A stretch of 64,000 nt of DNA from Pseudanabaena galeata CCNP1313 (GTDB taxonomy: Bacteria > Cyanobacteriota > Cyanobacteriia > Pseudanabaenales > Pseudanabaenaceae): the NCBI RefSeq assembly GCF_029910235.1, contig NZ_CP112879.1, positions 62,001 through 126,000 on the forward strand, written 5' to 3'. The position numbers and the translations under genes are program-made. Positions 37,238 to 46,563 of the stretch are shown here, in pieces. The first letter of the stretch is position 1. Each line of letters opens with the position of its first letter. Under the pieces are notes generated by a model. That model was given only the letters and a program-made list of their open reading frames with translations. It was not told the origin of the DNA and did no database searches.

Positions 37238-37269
37238 CTACAGGATACGTGTAAAAACCTGCAAGATAG
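37231..37269 (+). repeat. Transposon left inverted repeat (IRL, 39 bp)
   Basis: Identical over 39 bp to the reverse complement of 41885-41923; similarity stops at base 40. It supplies the premature TAG that ends the interrupted HTH frame. Confidence 0.95.
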
Positions 37270-37280
37270 GCTTAAAAGCG

Positions 37281-37760
37281 TTACCCAGACGAGCTTTGAG
37301 AAATCAGTTTAGACTTATAGGGAGAACCACAAAAAGGACAGAAGTGATGCTTGAGCGAAGAAATAGTTTGCTGGCAATGAGTACAGCGATCGCCAAGTTT
37401 CCCCCCACAGAGAAAGCAAAACTTAGCCCTGACATCCATCCACATAGGATCAGCAGGATTGCCAGGAGTCCAGCAAGATGGACAGAACTTAAGCATAGAA
37501 ACAGGCTCAATGGAAGTACCACGAGAAACAGCCTCTAAATATTCCACGGGAACTTGCAAAGCCGAAGCCAAACCAGTTTTACTATGAGAACTCAGCTTAG
37601 CCGTCAGTCCCCGTTCAATCTTGCCCAAACTCTGCAAATGAATCGACGAAATCGCCGCCAACTCCCTCTGATTCAAACCGAGGGAAATTCGGATACGTTT
37701 GACATAGGCAGCCAAGGTTTCACCAGAGTTAGGCGATTTATCACCCTGTAAAATATTCAC
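37281..37760 (-). CDS. XRE regulator with zinc-ribbon tail, transposon-borne
   Basis: Residues 15-75 form an XRE helix-turn-helix (YVKRIRISLGLNQRELAAIS, LGKIERGLTAKLSSHSKTGL). The C-terminal half has four Cys pairs (FCPSCWTPG, KFCFLCGGKLG, RCTHCQQT, HFCPFCGSPYK), enough for two zinc ribbons. It is divergent from the recombinase gene and starts just beside a TGTTTAAAAG motif that is repeated upstream of the transposase. It probably represses recombinase and transposase expression. Regulators of this architecture are not standard Tn3 genes. Confidence 0.75.
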   Translation of the reverse strand: MNILQGDKSPNSGETLAAYVKRIRISLGLNQRELAAISSIHLQSLGKIERGLTAKLSSHSKTGLASALQVPVEYLEAVSRGTSIEPVSMLKFCPSCWTPGNPADPMWMDVRAKFCFLCGGKLGDRCTHCQQTISSLKHHFCPFCGSPYKSKLISQSSSG

Positions 37761-37767
37761 AAAATAG

Positions 37768-37786
37768 TGTTTAAAAGTATGTTTAT
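37768..37786. promoter_or_regulatory. TGTTTA tandem motif, copy 1 (operator or recombination site)
   Basis: TGTTTAAAAG, two bases, TGTTTAT: two TGTTTA half-sites 12 bp apart, next to the start of the XRE-zinc-ribbon gene and upstream of the recombinase. The same arrangement recurs at 38777-38795. It may be the regulator's operator or part of the internal resolution site of the tyrosine recombinase. Confidence 0.5.
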
Positions 37787-37841
37787 AGAAAACTATACTA
37801 TCAACAGATTATATAACTCACCGCATTAACTAGCTGATAAA

Positions 37842-38750
37842 TTGACTATCACACTAGCTACAGTTACCACTGAATTCCTAGAGCGTACAGGACTAGCCCA
37901 AAGCACCGTGCAATCCTACGAACTAAGCCTAATGCCACTACTCAAAGAATATGGCAGTTATCCCATTGAATTATTGAGTCGAGCAACCCTAACAAAATAC
38001 CTAGAAGGCTTAACAGATCTCGCCTATACGACCCATCACCGTCACCAAGCCATCCTCCAAGCCCTATTCAACTTTGCCGTAGAGCGCGGTTATCTAAAAG
38101 CCAACCCCATCGTCCGACTGCATCGGCGCAAACCAAACCCAGAGAAAGGAGAACATCATGCCGATGGAGTAATTCGATACCTATCGCCCGAACAGATCGT
38201 CAGTCTCTACCAAGTCGTAGAACGCGACGGTCGCATGAAAGCATTGGTCTGCTTGCTGCATCGCACAGGAGCGAGGATCGCGGAAATCCTGAGCTTGCAA
38301 TTAGCAGAAATCAACCTCAAAGAACGTAAATTTCAAGTGATCGGCAAAGGCAATAAAACCCGATGGTGTTTCTACAGCGAAGATGCGGCAACCGGATTAG
38401 AAAAATATCTAAAATACTATCGACACAAGGAATCACCAGCCTTATTCACCACCCAACAGCCTGTGACGGAGAAAGTTACCCCCTTGAGTTATCAGACAGC
38501 CCATCGTGACTGGACAAAATTAACTAAGAATGACCCAAAACTCCAAGGTATCAGAATGCACGACCTCCGTCACACCTTTGCCACCGAGAGAGTTGGCTTA
38601 ATGGGTATCGAAGAATTACGCGCCTTAATGGGACATACAAATATCAACACCACCTTACGCTATCAAAAAGTTACTTCTGAACGAGCAGAGATAACTGCTC
38701 ACAAAGCTTTAAATCAACTGCTCCAAAACTCAGAAAACAGCCAAACTTAA
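37842..38750 (+). CDS. Tyrosine recombinase of the transposon (TnpI-like)
   Basis: A 302-residue phage-integrase-family recombinase with an N-terminal SAM-like DNA-binding domain (residues 5-85) and a catalytic domain. Visible active-site residues are Arg in HRTGARIAEILSLQ, Lys in KGNKTRW, His-x-x-Arg in MHDLRHTFA, His in LMGHTNINTT and Tyr in LRYQKV. It should resolve transposition cointegrates, as TnpI does in Tn4430. No ATG is available near the N-terminus; a TTG at 37842 is the likely start. It is divergent from the regulator and precedes the transposase. Confidence 0.9.
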   Translation: MTITLATVTTEFLERTGLAQSTVQSYELSLMPLLKEYGSYPIELLSRATLTKYLEGLTDLAYTTHHRHQAILQALFNFAVERGYLKANPIVRLHRRKPNPEKGEHHADGVIRYLSPEQIVSLYQVVERDGRMKALVCLLHRTGARIAEILSLQLAEINLKERKFQVIGKGNKTRWCFYSEDAATGLEKYLKYYRHKESPALFTTQQPVTEKVTPLSYQTAHRDWTKLTKNDPKLQGIRMHDLRHTFATERVGLMGIEELRALMGHTNINTTLRYQKVTSERAEITAHKALNQLLQNSENSQT

Positions 38751-38776
38751 ATATTGATTAAATCCCATTCATAGAT

Positions 38777-38795
38777 TGTTTAAAAGGGTGTTTAT
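38777..38795. promoter_or_regulatory. TGTTTA tandem motif, copy 2, before the transposase
   Basis: TGTTTAAAAG, GG, TGTTTAT matches 37768-37786 except for the two spacer bases. It lies about 90 bp before tnpA, in the only other non-coding gap of the element. Confidence 0.5.
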
Positions 38796-38886
38796 TCAAA
38801 ATTGATAGAGTATTGGTTATACTCTGTCTACGCAAACTGAGTGTTCCTACAGCCAGCACTAGCTTACTTGTCCTCTAAACGTCTCT

Positions 38887-41853
38887 ATGACTGCTATTGA
38901 ACGCACGGCTTATCCTCGATTCAAATCTCAAGCAACCGTGAAAGAACTTGCTGAACTATATACTCCGTCAGCATCTGAGATAAATCTAGCGAAGGGTCAT
39001 GTCAAAAGTAAGCGGGGGTTACTGCGATTTTTAGTCATGCTCAAGTCATTTCAACGATTGGGATATTTCCCACTGTCATCCGATGTACCGCCCACAGTGA
39101 TCAGTCATATTCGGGCTTGCTTAAACCTCAGTGCTAATATCTGTGCTATCCCGCCCGAACGTTCTCGTTACTACTATGCTGAGGCGATTCGGGCTTATTT
39201 GAGAGTTAGTCCTTTCGACCGCAAGGCGCAAACGGCGATCGCTACTGTCATTGCTACATCGGCGGAGATCATGGAATATCCTGCTGATTTAATCAATGTT
39301 GCGGTTGAAGAGTTGGTGAAAGCGCGTTATGAATTACCTGCTTTTAGTACGATTGATCGTTTGGTCGGTCATATCCGTGCTGTTGTGAATAACCGCTTGT
39401 TTCAGCGTATTGCTAAGGCGATGAGTCCAAATCAACAAGCCTTTGTGGATGAATTGGTCTCTAATTCAACGCCAGAATCGGAATTAACTTTCAGCTTATT
39501 GAGAGCAGCACCGAAAAGTGATCGCCTCTCTCATATTCAGGCTTTACAAACTAAGTTTGACCAAATACTTACTTTTGGTGATGCAAGGCAGTTGCTGCTG
39601 AAAATTGCCCCTGCCAAGGTCAAATCTTTTGCAGCACAAGCAAAAGCCTTGGCAATGACAGATCTCCGAGAGATGAATCTAGCGAAACGTCGCGCTCTGT
39701 TGGTATGCCTGCTCTATCGTGTGCAAGTTAAAACCCGTGACCATTTAGTAGAGATGTTTCTCAAGCGCGTGCAGAAAATGCATCAATGTGCCAAAGATAA
39801 ATTGGTGGAGTTACGAGAACAGAATTTGACCAAAACTGAATCGATGTTGGCAGTGCTAACCGAGATTTTACAGACATCAACTGGGGAGACTGATACGGCG
39901 AGTTTGGGTGGACGGGTGCAATCTGTTTTGGAAACCCATGGGGGAGCTGCCGCTTTATTAGCACAGTGCGAGGAGATTACGGCTTACAATACCGATAATT
40001 ATTTGCCTTTAATATGGCGGTTTTATAGTCGCTATCGTTCGGTTTTGTTTCCCTTGGTGCGTGGGTTAGAAATCCAGTCTGCTAGCCAAGATCTTTCCTT
40101 GACGGCAGCTTTGACTCTGGTTTTGGCTCATGAAAACCGTCGCTCTAAATGGTTGTCTGCGGAAGATCTCGATTTAAGCTTTATGAGCGATCGCTGGCGA
40201 CGATTAGTGGTGGTTGAATCTGATGGTATTTCACAGTTAGTCCGTCAGCAATTCGAGGTCTGTGTCTTTACCTATTTGGCAGCCGAGTTGAAAAGTGGTG
40301 ATGCTTGTGTGGTGGGTTCGGAAAACTATGCTGACTTCCGCGAACAGTTATTGTCTTGGGATGAGTGTCAGCCAAAATTGGCTGATTACTGCCAACAAAC
40401 AGGTATGGCGCTTACGGCGGCTAAATTTGTTGAACAGCTTCAATCTTGTTTGACTCAAACTGCGATTGCTGTAGACCAAATCTGTAAGGATGGTACACAA
40501 GTGACGATTAGTGCTGATGCTGTACCTGTACTCAAAAGGATTACGGCGGAGCCGCCTCCATCGGGTGCGATAGAGTTGGAGTCGGCAATTTTACAACGGC
40601 TCCCTGAACGTAGTGTTTTGGATATTCTCTGTAATGTGGAACATTGGCTCAATTGGGTGCGCCACTTTGGTCATGTTTCTGGTTCTGAGTCAAAGATTGA
40701 GAATCCGTCTGAACGTTATATCTTAACGGTGTTTGGCTATGGTTGTAATCTTGGTCCTAATCAAACTGCTCGTCATACTCGCGGACAGGTCAGTTCAAGG
40801 ATGCTGGCTTATGTGAATCGTCAACATATTTCGATTCCTCAACTTGAGGCGGCGATGCGAGATTTGATTAATGCTTATAATCGCTTGGAGTTACCGAAGT
40901 GTTGGGGAACTGGCAAACGGGCGGCGGCTGATGGTAGTAAGTTTCAGCTTTATGAGAATAATTTAATGTCTGAGTATCACATTCGTTATGGTGGCTATGG
41001 GGGGATTGCTTACCATCATGTATCTGATACTTATATTGCTCTGTTTACCCATTTCATCAATTGTGGTGTTTGGGAAGCAGTTTATATTCTTGATGGTTTA
41101 CTCAAGAATACTTCCGATATCCAACCTGATACTTTGCACGCTGATACCCAAGGACAGTCTACTACTGTGTTTGGCTTGTCTTATCTGTTGGGAATTAAAC
41201 TCATGCCTCGGATTCGTAACTGGCAGGACTGTAAGTTCTTTCGTCCCAGTCTGGACTCTGTTTATGAGTATATTGACCCATTGTTTAAAGATGTGGTTGA
41301 TTGGTCGTTAATTCGTACTCACTGGCAGGATTTGATGCGGGTTGTTTTATCAATTCAATCAGGTAAGTTGTTGCCTTCGACGCTGTTACGAAAGCTTGGT
41401 AGTTACAGTCGCAAAAATCGTCTCTATCAGGCTTTCAGGGAATTAGGACGGGTTGTTCGTACAGTATTTCTACTGGAATATATTTCTGACCGTGGTTTGC
41501 GCCGCGAGATTACGGCTTGTACAAATGTGGTGGAGGGCTACAATCATTTCCTTGATTGGATATTTTTTGGTAAGGAGGGTGTTATTACGGAAAATGATCC
41601 TGAAGAGCAGGAGAAGCGTCTCAAGTATCTCGATCTGGTTGCTAATGCGGTCATTCTTCATAATGCTGTTGACCTTTCTCTCGTGATTCAGCAACTCAAG
41701 GCGGAGGGTTTCAAGTTTGATCGTTCGATGTTGGTGACTCTCAGCCCTTACTTGACGAGGCATTTGAAGCGCTATGGCGATTTTGTGATTGATTTGCAAT
41801 CTATTCCATTTCCCTTGGAAGGTGCTATTTTAATCCCTCTTGATTCGGTATAG
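38887..41853 (+). CDS. tnpA: Tn3-family transposase TnpA
   Basis: A 988-residue transposase of full family length. The N-terminal DNA-binding region begins with AYPRFKSQATVKELAELYTP. The C-terminal DDE catalytic core shows Asp in RAAADGSKF, Asp in LHADTQGQSTTVFG and Glu in TNVVEGYNHFLDW. The conserved YGGYGGIAYHHVSD stretch lies between the first two acids. It performs replicative transposition using the 39-bp ends. The gene is uninterrupted and the transposon appears competent. Confidence 0.97.
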   Translation: MTAIERTAYPRFKSQATVKELAELYTPSASEINLAKGHVKSKRGLLRFLVMLKSFQRLGYFPLSSDVPPTVISHIRACLNLSANICAIPPERSRYYYAEAIRAYLRVSPFDRKAQTAIATVIATSAEIMEYPADLINVAVEELVKARYELPAFSTIDRLVGHIRAVVNNRLFQRIAKAMSPNQQAFVDELVSNSTPESELTFSLLRAAPKSDRLSHIQALQTKFDQILTFGDARQLLLKIAPAKVKSFAAQAKALAMTDLREMNLAKRRALLVCLLYRVQVKTRDHLVEMFLKRVQKMHQCAKDKLVELREQNLTKTESMLAVLTEILQTSTGETDTASLGGRVQSVLETHGGAAALLAQCEEITAYNTDNYLPLIWRFYSRYRSVLFPLVRGLEIQSASQDLSLTAALTLVLAHENRRSKWLSAEDLDLSFMSDRWRRLVVVESDGISQLVRQQFEVCVFTYLAAELKSGDACVVGSENYADFREQLLSWDECQPKLADYCQQTGMALTAAKFVEQLQSCLTQTAIAVDQICKDGTQVTISADAVPVLKRITAEPPPSGAIELESAILQRLPERSVLDILCNVEHWLNWVRHFGHVSGSESKIENPSERYILTVFGYGCNLGPNQTARHTRGQVSSRMLAYVNRQHISIPQLEAAMRDLINAYNRLELPKCWGTGKRAAADGSKFQLYENNLMSEYHIRYGGYGGIAYHHVSDTYIALFTHFINCGVWEAVYILDGLLKNTSDIQPDTLHADTQGQSTTVFGLSYLLGIKLMPRIRNWQDCKFFRPSLDSVYEYIDPLFKDVVDWSLIRTHWQDLMRVVLSIQSGKLLPSTLLRKLGSYSRKNRLYQAFRELGRVVRTVFLLEYISDRGLRREITACTNVVEGYNHFLDWIFFGKEGVITENDPEEQEKRLKYLDLVANAVILHNAVDLSLVIQQLKAEGFKFDRSMLVTLSPYLTRHLKRYGDFVIDLQSIPFPLEGAILIPLDSV

Positions 41854-41884
41854 CTCAAATGTATGACTGGTCTATATTTGAAGG

Positions 41885-41923
41885 CTATCTTGCAGGTTTT
41901 TACACGTATCCTGTAGCTACCCC
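41885..41923 (-). repeat. Transposon right inverted repeat (IRR, 39 bp)
   Basis: Perfect inverted copy of 37231-37269, 31 bp after the transposase stop. Confidence 0.95.
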
Positions 41924-41928
41924 TTAAA
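41924..41928. repeat. Target-site duplication, right copy (TTAAA)
   Basis: Direct repeat of 37226-37230 on the other side of the element. Confidence 0.95.
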
Positions 41929-44719
41929 GGATGAGCGTAGAAAATACAGATCCTTTTTTACTGATACTCAAGGACTTGCTTCAGTTCTTCAGGAACAGCA
42001 AGATATTGGTAATGCTGAGTCTAAGACTGTACGAGTAATCAGCAATCATCTAGAAGTTTTTGAGAAAGAGACTGAAGATGAATTGCTGGAATATGTAGAA
42101 AATCATCCTAGCATTCGATTTGCAGCAATTAAGCTTGTAATTCCAGAGCATTCTATTCGAGAGCTAAATGACTATGACGACAAGCAACTCAAAATCTATC
42201 GTAAAGCTTTAGATGATGCGCGGCGCAAGCGCAAAAAGGTTTTAGATAAGTTGGAGCAGTTTGATCGACTTCTAGCTTATCGAAAGAGTGAAATCAGGAT
42301 GAGCAATCATCTTGTAGCTAGCTATGCAGATCGCTTGATGCGTCAACAACAGAGCGAGTTTATTGGTAAATCAATCATGGAACCTAAGATGAATACAGCG
42401 ACTAATTTGGATGAAGTCAGACAACAGGCGATCGCTCAATTGGAAGCATTGCAGAAATATTTGAATGAGAAAGGAAGAACTAAAGAGGCTGAAGATATTT
42501 CTAAGGAAGTCACTAAGCTTAGAGATAACACTTACCAAATTGCTTTCGTGGCTACTTTTAGTGCTGGCAAGTCAACGCTGATTAACGCAATGTTGGGTAA
42601 TGACATCTTACCTTCAATGGCAAAGCCAACAACAGGTAGACTGACTTTCATCAATGATCGTGAAGGCGATGTCAATGCACAGGTTGAAGTTTCCAAAAAG
42701 GGCAATCAACGAATGATTGTTCTTTCTTATAGAGATCCTCAAGATTTACAAAAATATCTCAATAAGTATTTGAGAAATGGATGGATAGGAAAAGCTGAGG
42801 TGTATTCCGAGGATAGGTCACTACAATTTGACAGTCCAGTTGATTTTGTTGAATCTGCCTTTTACCCTGTGAGTGAGACGAATGACATTCACTCTAACCA
42901 AGCAAGACTGACTTTAAATAAGGGCTATTCCTCATTTAGCCTTACCGATCTCAGTCAAATTGAATTGGGTAGTTTTATTAACAATGATGCTGTCAAAAAA
43001 TTAAATATTCATGCTCCTGTTAAGCATCTAACTAAACAAGTACGTTTAGAGGGTATTCAGTTTGTTGATACTCCTGGAACAAATTCTGCTCGTCATACTG
43101 ATCACAAACGCATCACCTTTGACTTTATCGACAAAGCAAATGCTGTAGTTTATGTAATTAACTTTACTACCGCTTTTACTGAAAGTGATGCTCTATTGCT
43201 AGAAGAAATTCGCCGACAAAGGCAGTATAACTCTCGTTTCTGTGACAAACTTTTTTTTGCTGTGAATAAAATTGATCAAGACAATGGCAATGGTCAAACT
43301 TTACAAGATTCGATCTCGTCAATTCATAGCACATTAAATAATGACTATGGTTTTGATTTGCCCCGTGAAAGAGTCATTGGCGTTGCTGCACTACCAGCCT
43401 TACTTTATCGTATGAGTCAGAATGATTTACTGACAAAAAAGGAACTGAGACAGACTTTTAATGGCTATGTAGGTCGATTTCTAGATGATGATTTTCTGAA
43501 CATCTCTCGTGAGGATGCTAACGCTGCAAAGGAGCAAGTTCTAAATTGGTCAAATATTGAATCACTTGAAACTGAGCTTGTGAAATATCTAAGTCATAAC
43601 AACAAAACTCAAGAACTTGTTCTAGATGCAATTAGAAAGGGGTTAACCTTTTTACAAACCTATGAACAAGACGTACAGCAAAAGCTTGCTATTTTTAGAA
43701 CTGACTTAGAGAAGTTGAAAAAACTAACTGAAAAATTCACTGAATCCCTTCAGGAGGCTGGAGATAGAAAAAAGTTGATTTCTGAGTCCTTATCAAGCGA
43801 TCAGGATGCTCTAACAGACAAGATAAATTCCCGTTATACGCGGTTTAAAGAAGAGTTCAAGACTATTATCTCTGATATGTTTGATGGTAAATATGATGGG
43901 AGTGGCTTTAAAAACACTATTTCTCAAGCTATTGCTCGTAACTTTTCTGGGGCTAGTACAAGAGCATTAACTTCACAACAATGGGAACTGCTAAAGCAAG
44001 CTGTTGATTCAGTGCGTTTCTTTACAGAAACATCCAGCGAATCTAGAGCAAAAACAACACTCAATAACTACACAGTAACTATTAATGATGTAGTTCGTAG
44101 TATGTATAGTGTTTTTGAGTCAGAGCTAAAAAGTTTCTGTAATAAGGAACAGTCTCTGATTTATAAGCGTAGTAATGGACAAGCAGAATCAATCCTGCTT
44201 CGTTTAAATCAAGATCTAAACCAAGATTTGGGCATTCCTAAGATTGAAAATCCTATAATTTTTGACCAGATTACTTTCGCAGAACTAACTTCTATTCGAG
44301 ATATGGTCAACGCACAAGTGTATGACCAAAGATCTGAAGAACAACGAACATATGGGGCTAGTGGTAGTTATGACAGCAATTATATAACTGTTATCTCTAT
44401 CAATCCTAAACTTGTGAAGAATCAAACAGTCAGAACTGTTGAGACCATTGTGATTAATGGCAAGGCTAAAGCTAGTGAGATAGTGCATTCTGGCATTAAA
44501 TCACTAGCTCACCAAATTGAACAGGAAATTGACAGACGCATTACTATCATCAAAACGAATCTGGACAAGTCAGTTCAAGAAAGAAAGTCTTTAGGTGATA
44601 ATGTGTTGCCTGAAATTGAGAAGCTTGAGACAAATCTAGATTCAACAAGACAGGCGATCACCTCATTGAACGAAATTTACAAGTTCACAGAAAATCTTCA
44701 AACCAATTCTATTAGCTAA
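41929..44719 (+). pseudogene. 3' part of the interrupted gene: dynamin-like GTPase
   Basis: Open from the transposon edge to the stop at 44719. A helical stretch (KALDDARRKRKKVLDKLEQF) leads into a dynamin-superfamily GTPase. The P-loop is FVATFSAGKSTLINAML, G3 is FVDTPGTNS and G4 is FAVNKIDQ. A long helical stalk region follows, reaching the C-terminus. With the transposon removed, it continues the frame of 36677-37230 and makes one protein of 1114 residues. After insertion, translation could begin only at internal starts such as the ATGs at 42299 or 42389, which would still give an apparently complete GTPase. Dynamin-like proteins remodel membranes; the target here is unknown. Confidence 0.88.
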
Positions 44720-44730
44720 GGAGAAATATC

Positions 44731-45369
44731 ATGGCTTTACCAATTCCAGTTGTCGGTCAAATAATTGATTCTGTTGGCAACGTTGTCAATTCAGGTTTTG
44801 GATTGTTGGGCGACTTGATACGCGGTCACATGGCTCGTCAAGAAAGGAAACTAGCTCTTGAAGAATTACAAATCAAAGCTGACGAAGCAAGGAAAACTCT
44901 AGAACTTGAAGTCAATCTTGACATCAAGACAAGAGAGGCAAACTTGAGAATTCTTCAAGGCATGATGAATATTGTCCAAGACGTTGTGCGAACTGATGTT
45001 GAGCTAAAGCTTCTGGCACAAGCTACTAATGCCAAATTGAGCTTACTGATCATGGACTGGCAAAAATCTACTGCACAAGAATTTGTACGCCTAAAGGATG
45101 AAGTTCTGACTAATTTGAGCAGACACCTGATGACCTCACAATCATTACCTGAGTTTGAGCGTGGCAGATTTATATCTTTAGCTTACGAGAATTATGATAG
45201 AAGCACTGAAATTATCTTTGAAACTGATGCAACTGCCAGAAAACAAGCTGAGACTCTTGCATCTTCAGTAAAACCAATTGATACAAAATTGCAAGAAACT
45301 CTAGCAAGACTCGCAGGAATGGATACACTCAAACTGCTTAATGAATATCCTGAAGATGACGACCAGTAA
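44731..45369 (+). CDS. Coiled-coil partner of the dynamin-like GTPase
   Basis: A 212-residue protein 11 bp after the GTPase gene, with a strong ribosome site (AAGGAG). The N-terminus is hydrophobic and Gly-rich (LPIPVVGQIIDSVGNVVNSG) and could touch a membrane. The middle is a long charged coiled coil (EELQIKADEARKTLELEV), and the C-terminus is helical and acidic. It is not a recognised family. Tight coupling to the GTPase suggests a shared role, perhaps as a membrane recruiter or regulator. Confidence 0.65.
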   Translation: MALPIPVVGQIIDSVGNVVNSGFGLLGDLIRGHMARQERKLALEELQIKADEARKTLELEVNLDIKTREANLRILQGMMNIVQDVVRTDVELKLLAQATNAKLSLLIMDWQKSTAQEFVRLKDEVLTNLSRHLMTSQSLPEFERGRFISLAYENYDRSTEIIFETDATARKQAETLASSVKPIDTKLQETLARLAGMDTLKLLNEYPEDDDQ

Positions 45370-45484
45370 AATGTTTGCAACAGTCAGCTAATCAAAGGCA
45401 AGGAAATCATCACATCCAGTGTAATTTTTCTTGCCTTTCTCTTTTTGTGGAATTTGTCCACTAGATTCAATCAGTATAACCAAT

Positions 45485-45832
45485 ATGAAAAAATTTGCTT
45501 TTGTTAACGATGCCGCCGAAAGAGAATACAAAGACTTCCCAAAAGAGATTCAACAACAATTTGGAACTAGCCTAAGAGCAGTCCAAGACGACAAAAAGCC
45601 ATTCTTACCAATCCAAACTCTTGAAAGTATTGGTGCTGGTGTAATCGAACTTAAAATCAATGGTAGCCCAGCCTTTAGGTGTGTCTACATAGCAAAATTT
45701 CTAGATACCGTAGTCGTCTTACATTCATTTGAGAAGACAACAAACGGCGTAGATCGACAAGCCATGAAAACTATCGAAAAAAGATACAAGGAACTAAAAG
45801 CTGAAATCGAAAAAATGAAAAGGCAAAAATAA
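45485..45832 (+). CDS. RelE/HigB-type toxin (phage Gp49-like)
   Basis: A 115-residue basic protein, beginning at the ATG MKKFAFVNDAAEREYKDFPK. It has the RelE/HigB plan: a helical pair, then strands with IELKINGSPAFRCVYIAKF and VVVLHSFEKTTNG, and a Lys-rich C-terminal helix. Members cleave mRNA on ribosomes or are inactive relatives. The HTH antitoxin-like gene ends on the opposite strand at the very next base, so the two are convergent instead of cotranscribed. An in-frame TTG 54 bp upstream is unlikely. Confidence 0.78.
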   Translation: MKKFAFVNDAAEREYKDFPKEIQQQFGTSLRAVQDDKKPFLPIQTLESIGAGVIELKINGSPAFRCVYIAKFLDTVVVLHSFEKTTNGVDRQAMKTIEKRYKELKAEIEKMKRQK

Positions 45833-46156
45833 CTAAGCGACTTTAGCTAAATCCCTTGTTTGGATTTTAATAGAAGCACTTTCTAAACTGCTAAAAGTAA
45901 ACTCAGTCCTAAATCCGAGCTTATCTAACATTGAAAACAGCATATCCAAAGTAAATTTATCAATTTTTCCATTCACAATGTCCGACACACGCGGCTGAGT
46001 AACCGCCAACCTTTCAGCCGCTTCCTTTTGTGTCCAACCTTTATCTTCAATTATGTCTCTAATCATGATCGTCAAGTCAGCCTTCAAAACCGACTTACTA
46101 GCGACTTCAGGCTCCTCGATCGCATGAAACGGACTTTCGTAAAACTTGATTGACAT
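45833..46156 (-). CDS. HigA-like XRE antitoxin
   Basis: A 107-residue protein with an XRE helix-turn-helix at about residues 30-85 (DKGWTQKEAAERLAVTQPRV, then GKIDKFTLDMLFSMLDKLGF). This type regularly accompanies phage Gp49/HigB-like toxins. Its stop codon abuts the stop of the toxin gene on the other strand, without overlap. It probably binds its own promoter in the AT-rich 160-bp gap upstream. Whether it neutralises the neighbour is inferred. Confidence 0.78.
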   Translation of the reverse strand: MSIKFYESPFHAIEEPEVASKSVLKADLTIMIRDIIEDKGWTQKEAAERLAVTQPRVSDIVNGKIDKFTLDMLFSMLDKLGFRTEFTFSSLESASIKIQTRDLAKVA

Positions 46157-46320
46157 AGTTTTTTACATATATCTAAAATACTACTAAATTATACAAAATT
46201 TTATATAATAAGTCAAGTATAGATTTAGCGATCGCCTATAACAACCTTGCTACAATAAGCACAACCCACAATCTCCAAATCATAGCCAATGAAATTAGCC
46301 TATTGATTAGAAAAACAACT

Positions 46321-46563
46321 ATGAACGAAATCCAAGAATATGACCTTGTTGCTTTAACAGAAGATGCGATCGCTACGCATAAAGTCACTCATCAGCAAAT
46401 CCTACTGCGAAGAGGACAAATGGGAACAGTTTTAATGTCCTTTGATAACAAAGCGTTCCTAATCGACTTTACCGATAAAAAAGGCAATACATTTGCTATG
46501 GAAACAATCGAACCTGTCAAGCTATTACGCCTTATCAATGAACCTGAATTAGTCTATTCATGA
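46321..46563 (+). CDS. DUF4926-like small protein
   Basis: An 80-residue protein from the ATG at 46321 (MNEIQEYDLVALTEDAIATH). Its strand-rich build with GQMGTVLMSFDNKAFLIDF, where a Gly precedes the barrel-like segment, matches DUF4926, a small family often found near toxin-antitoxin genes. The stop overlaps the ATG of the mfd gene (ATGA), so both are translated together. Molecular role unknown. Confidence 0.65.
   Translation: MNEIQEYDLVALTEDAIATHKVTHQQILLRRGQMGTVLMSFDNKAFLIDFTDKKGNTFAMETIEPVKLLRLINEPELVYS

Larger units (their letters stand above)
37231..41923. mobile_element. Complete Tn3-family transposon, 4693 bp
   Basis: The element begins and ends with perfect 39-bp inverted repeats starting GGGGTAGCTACAGG, the GGGG start being typical of the family, and is flanked by TTAAA duplications. 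It carries a Tn3-type transposase, a tyrosine recombinase in place of the usual serine resolvase (as in the Tn4430 group) and an XRE-zinc-ribbon regulator gene, with no resistance cargo. Intact repeats, an intact duplication and intact genes mean the insertion is recent and the element may still be active. It has split the gene spanning 36677-44719. Confidence 0.95.
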
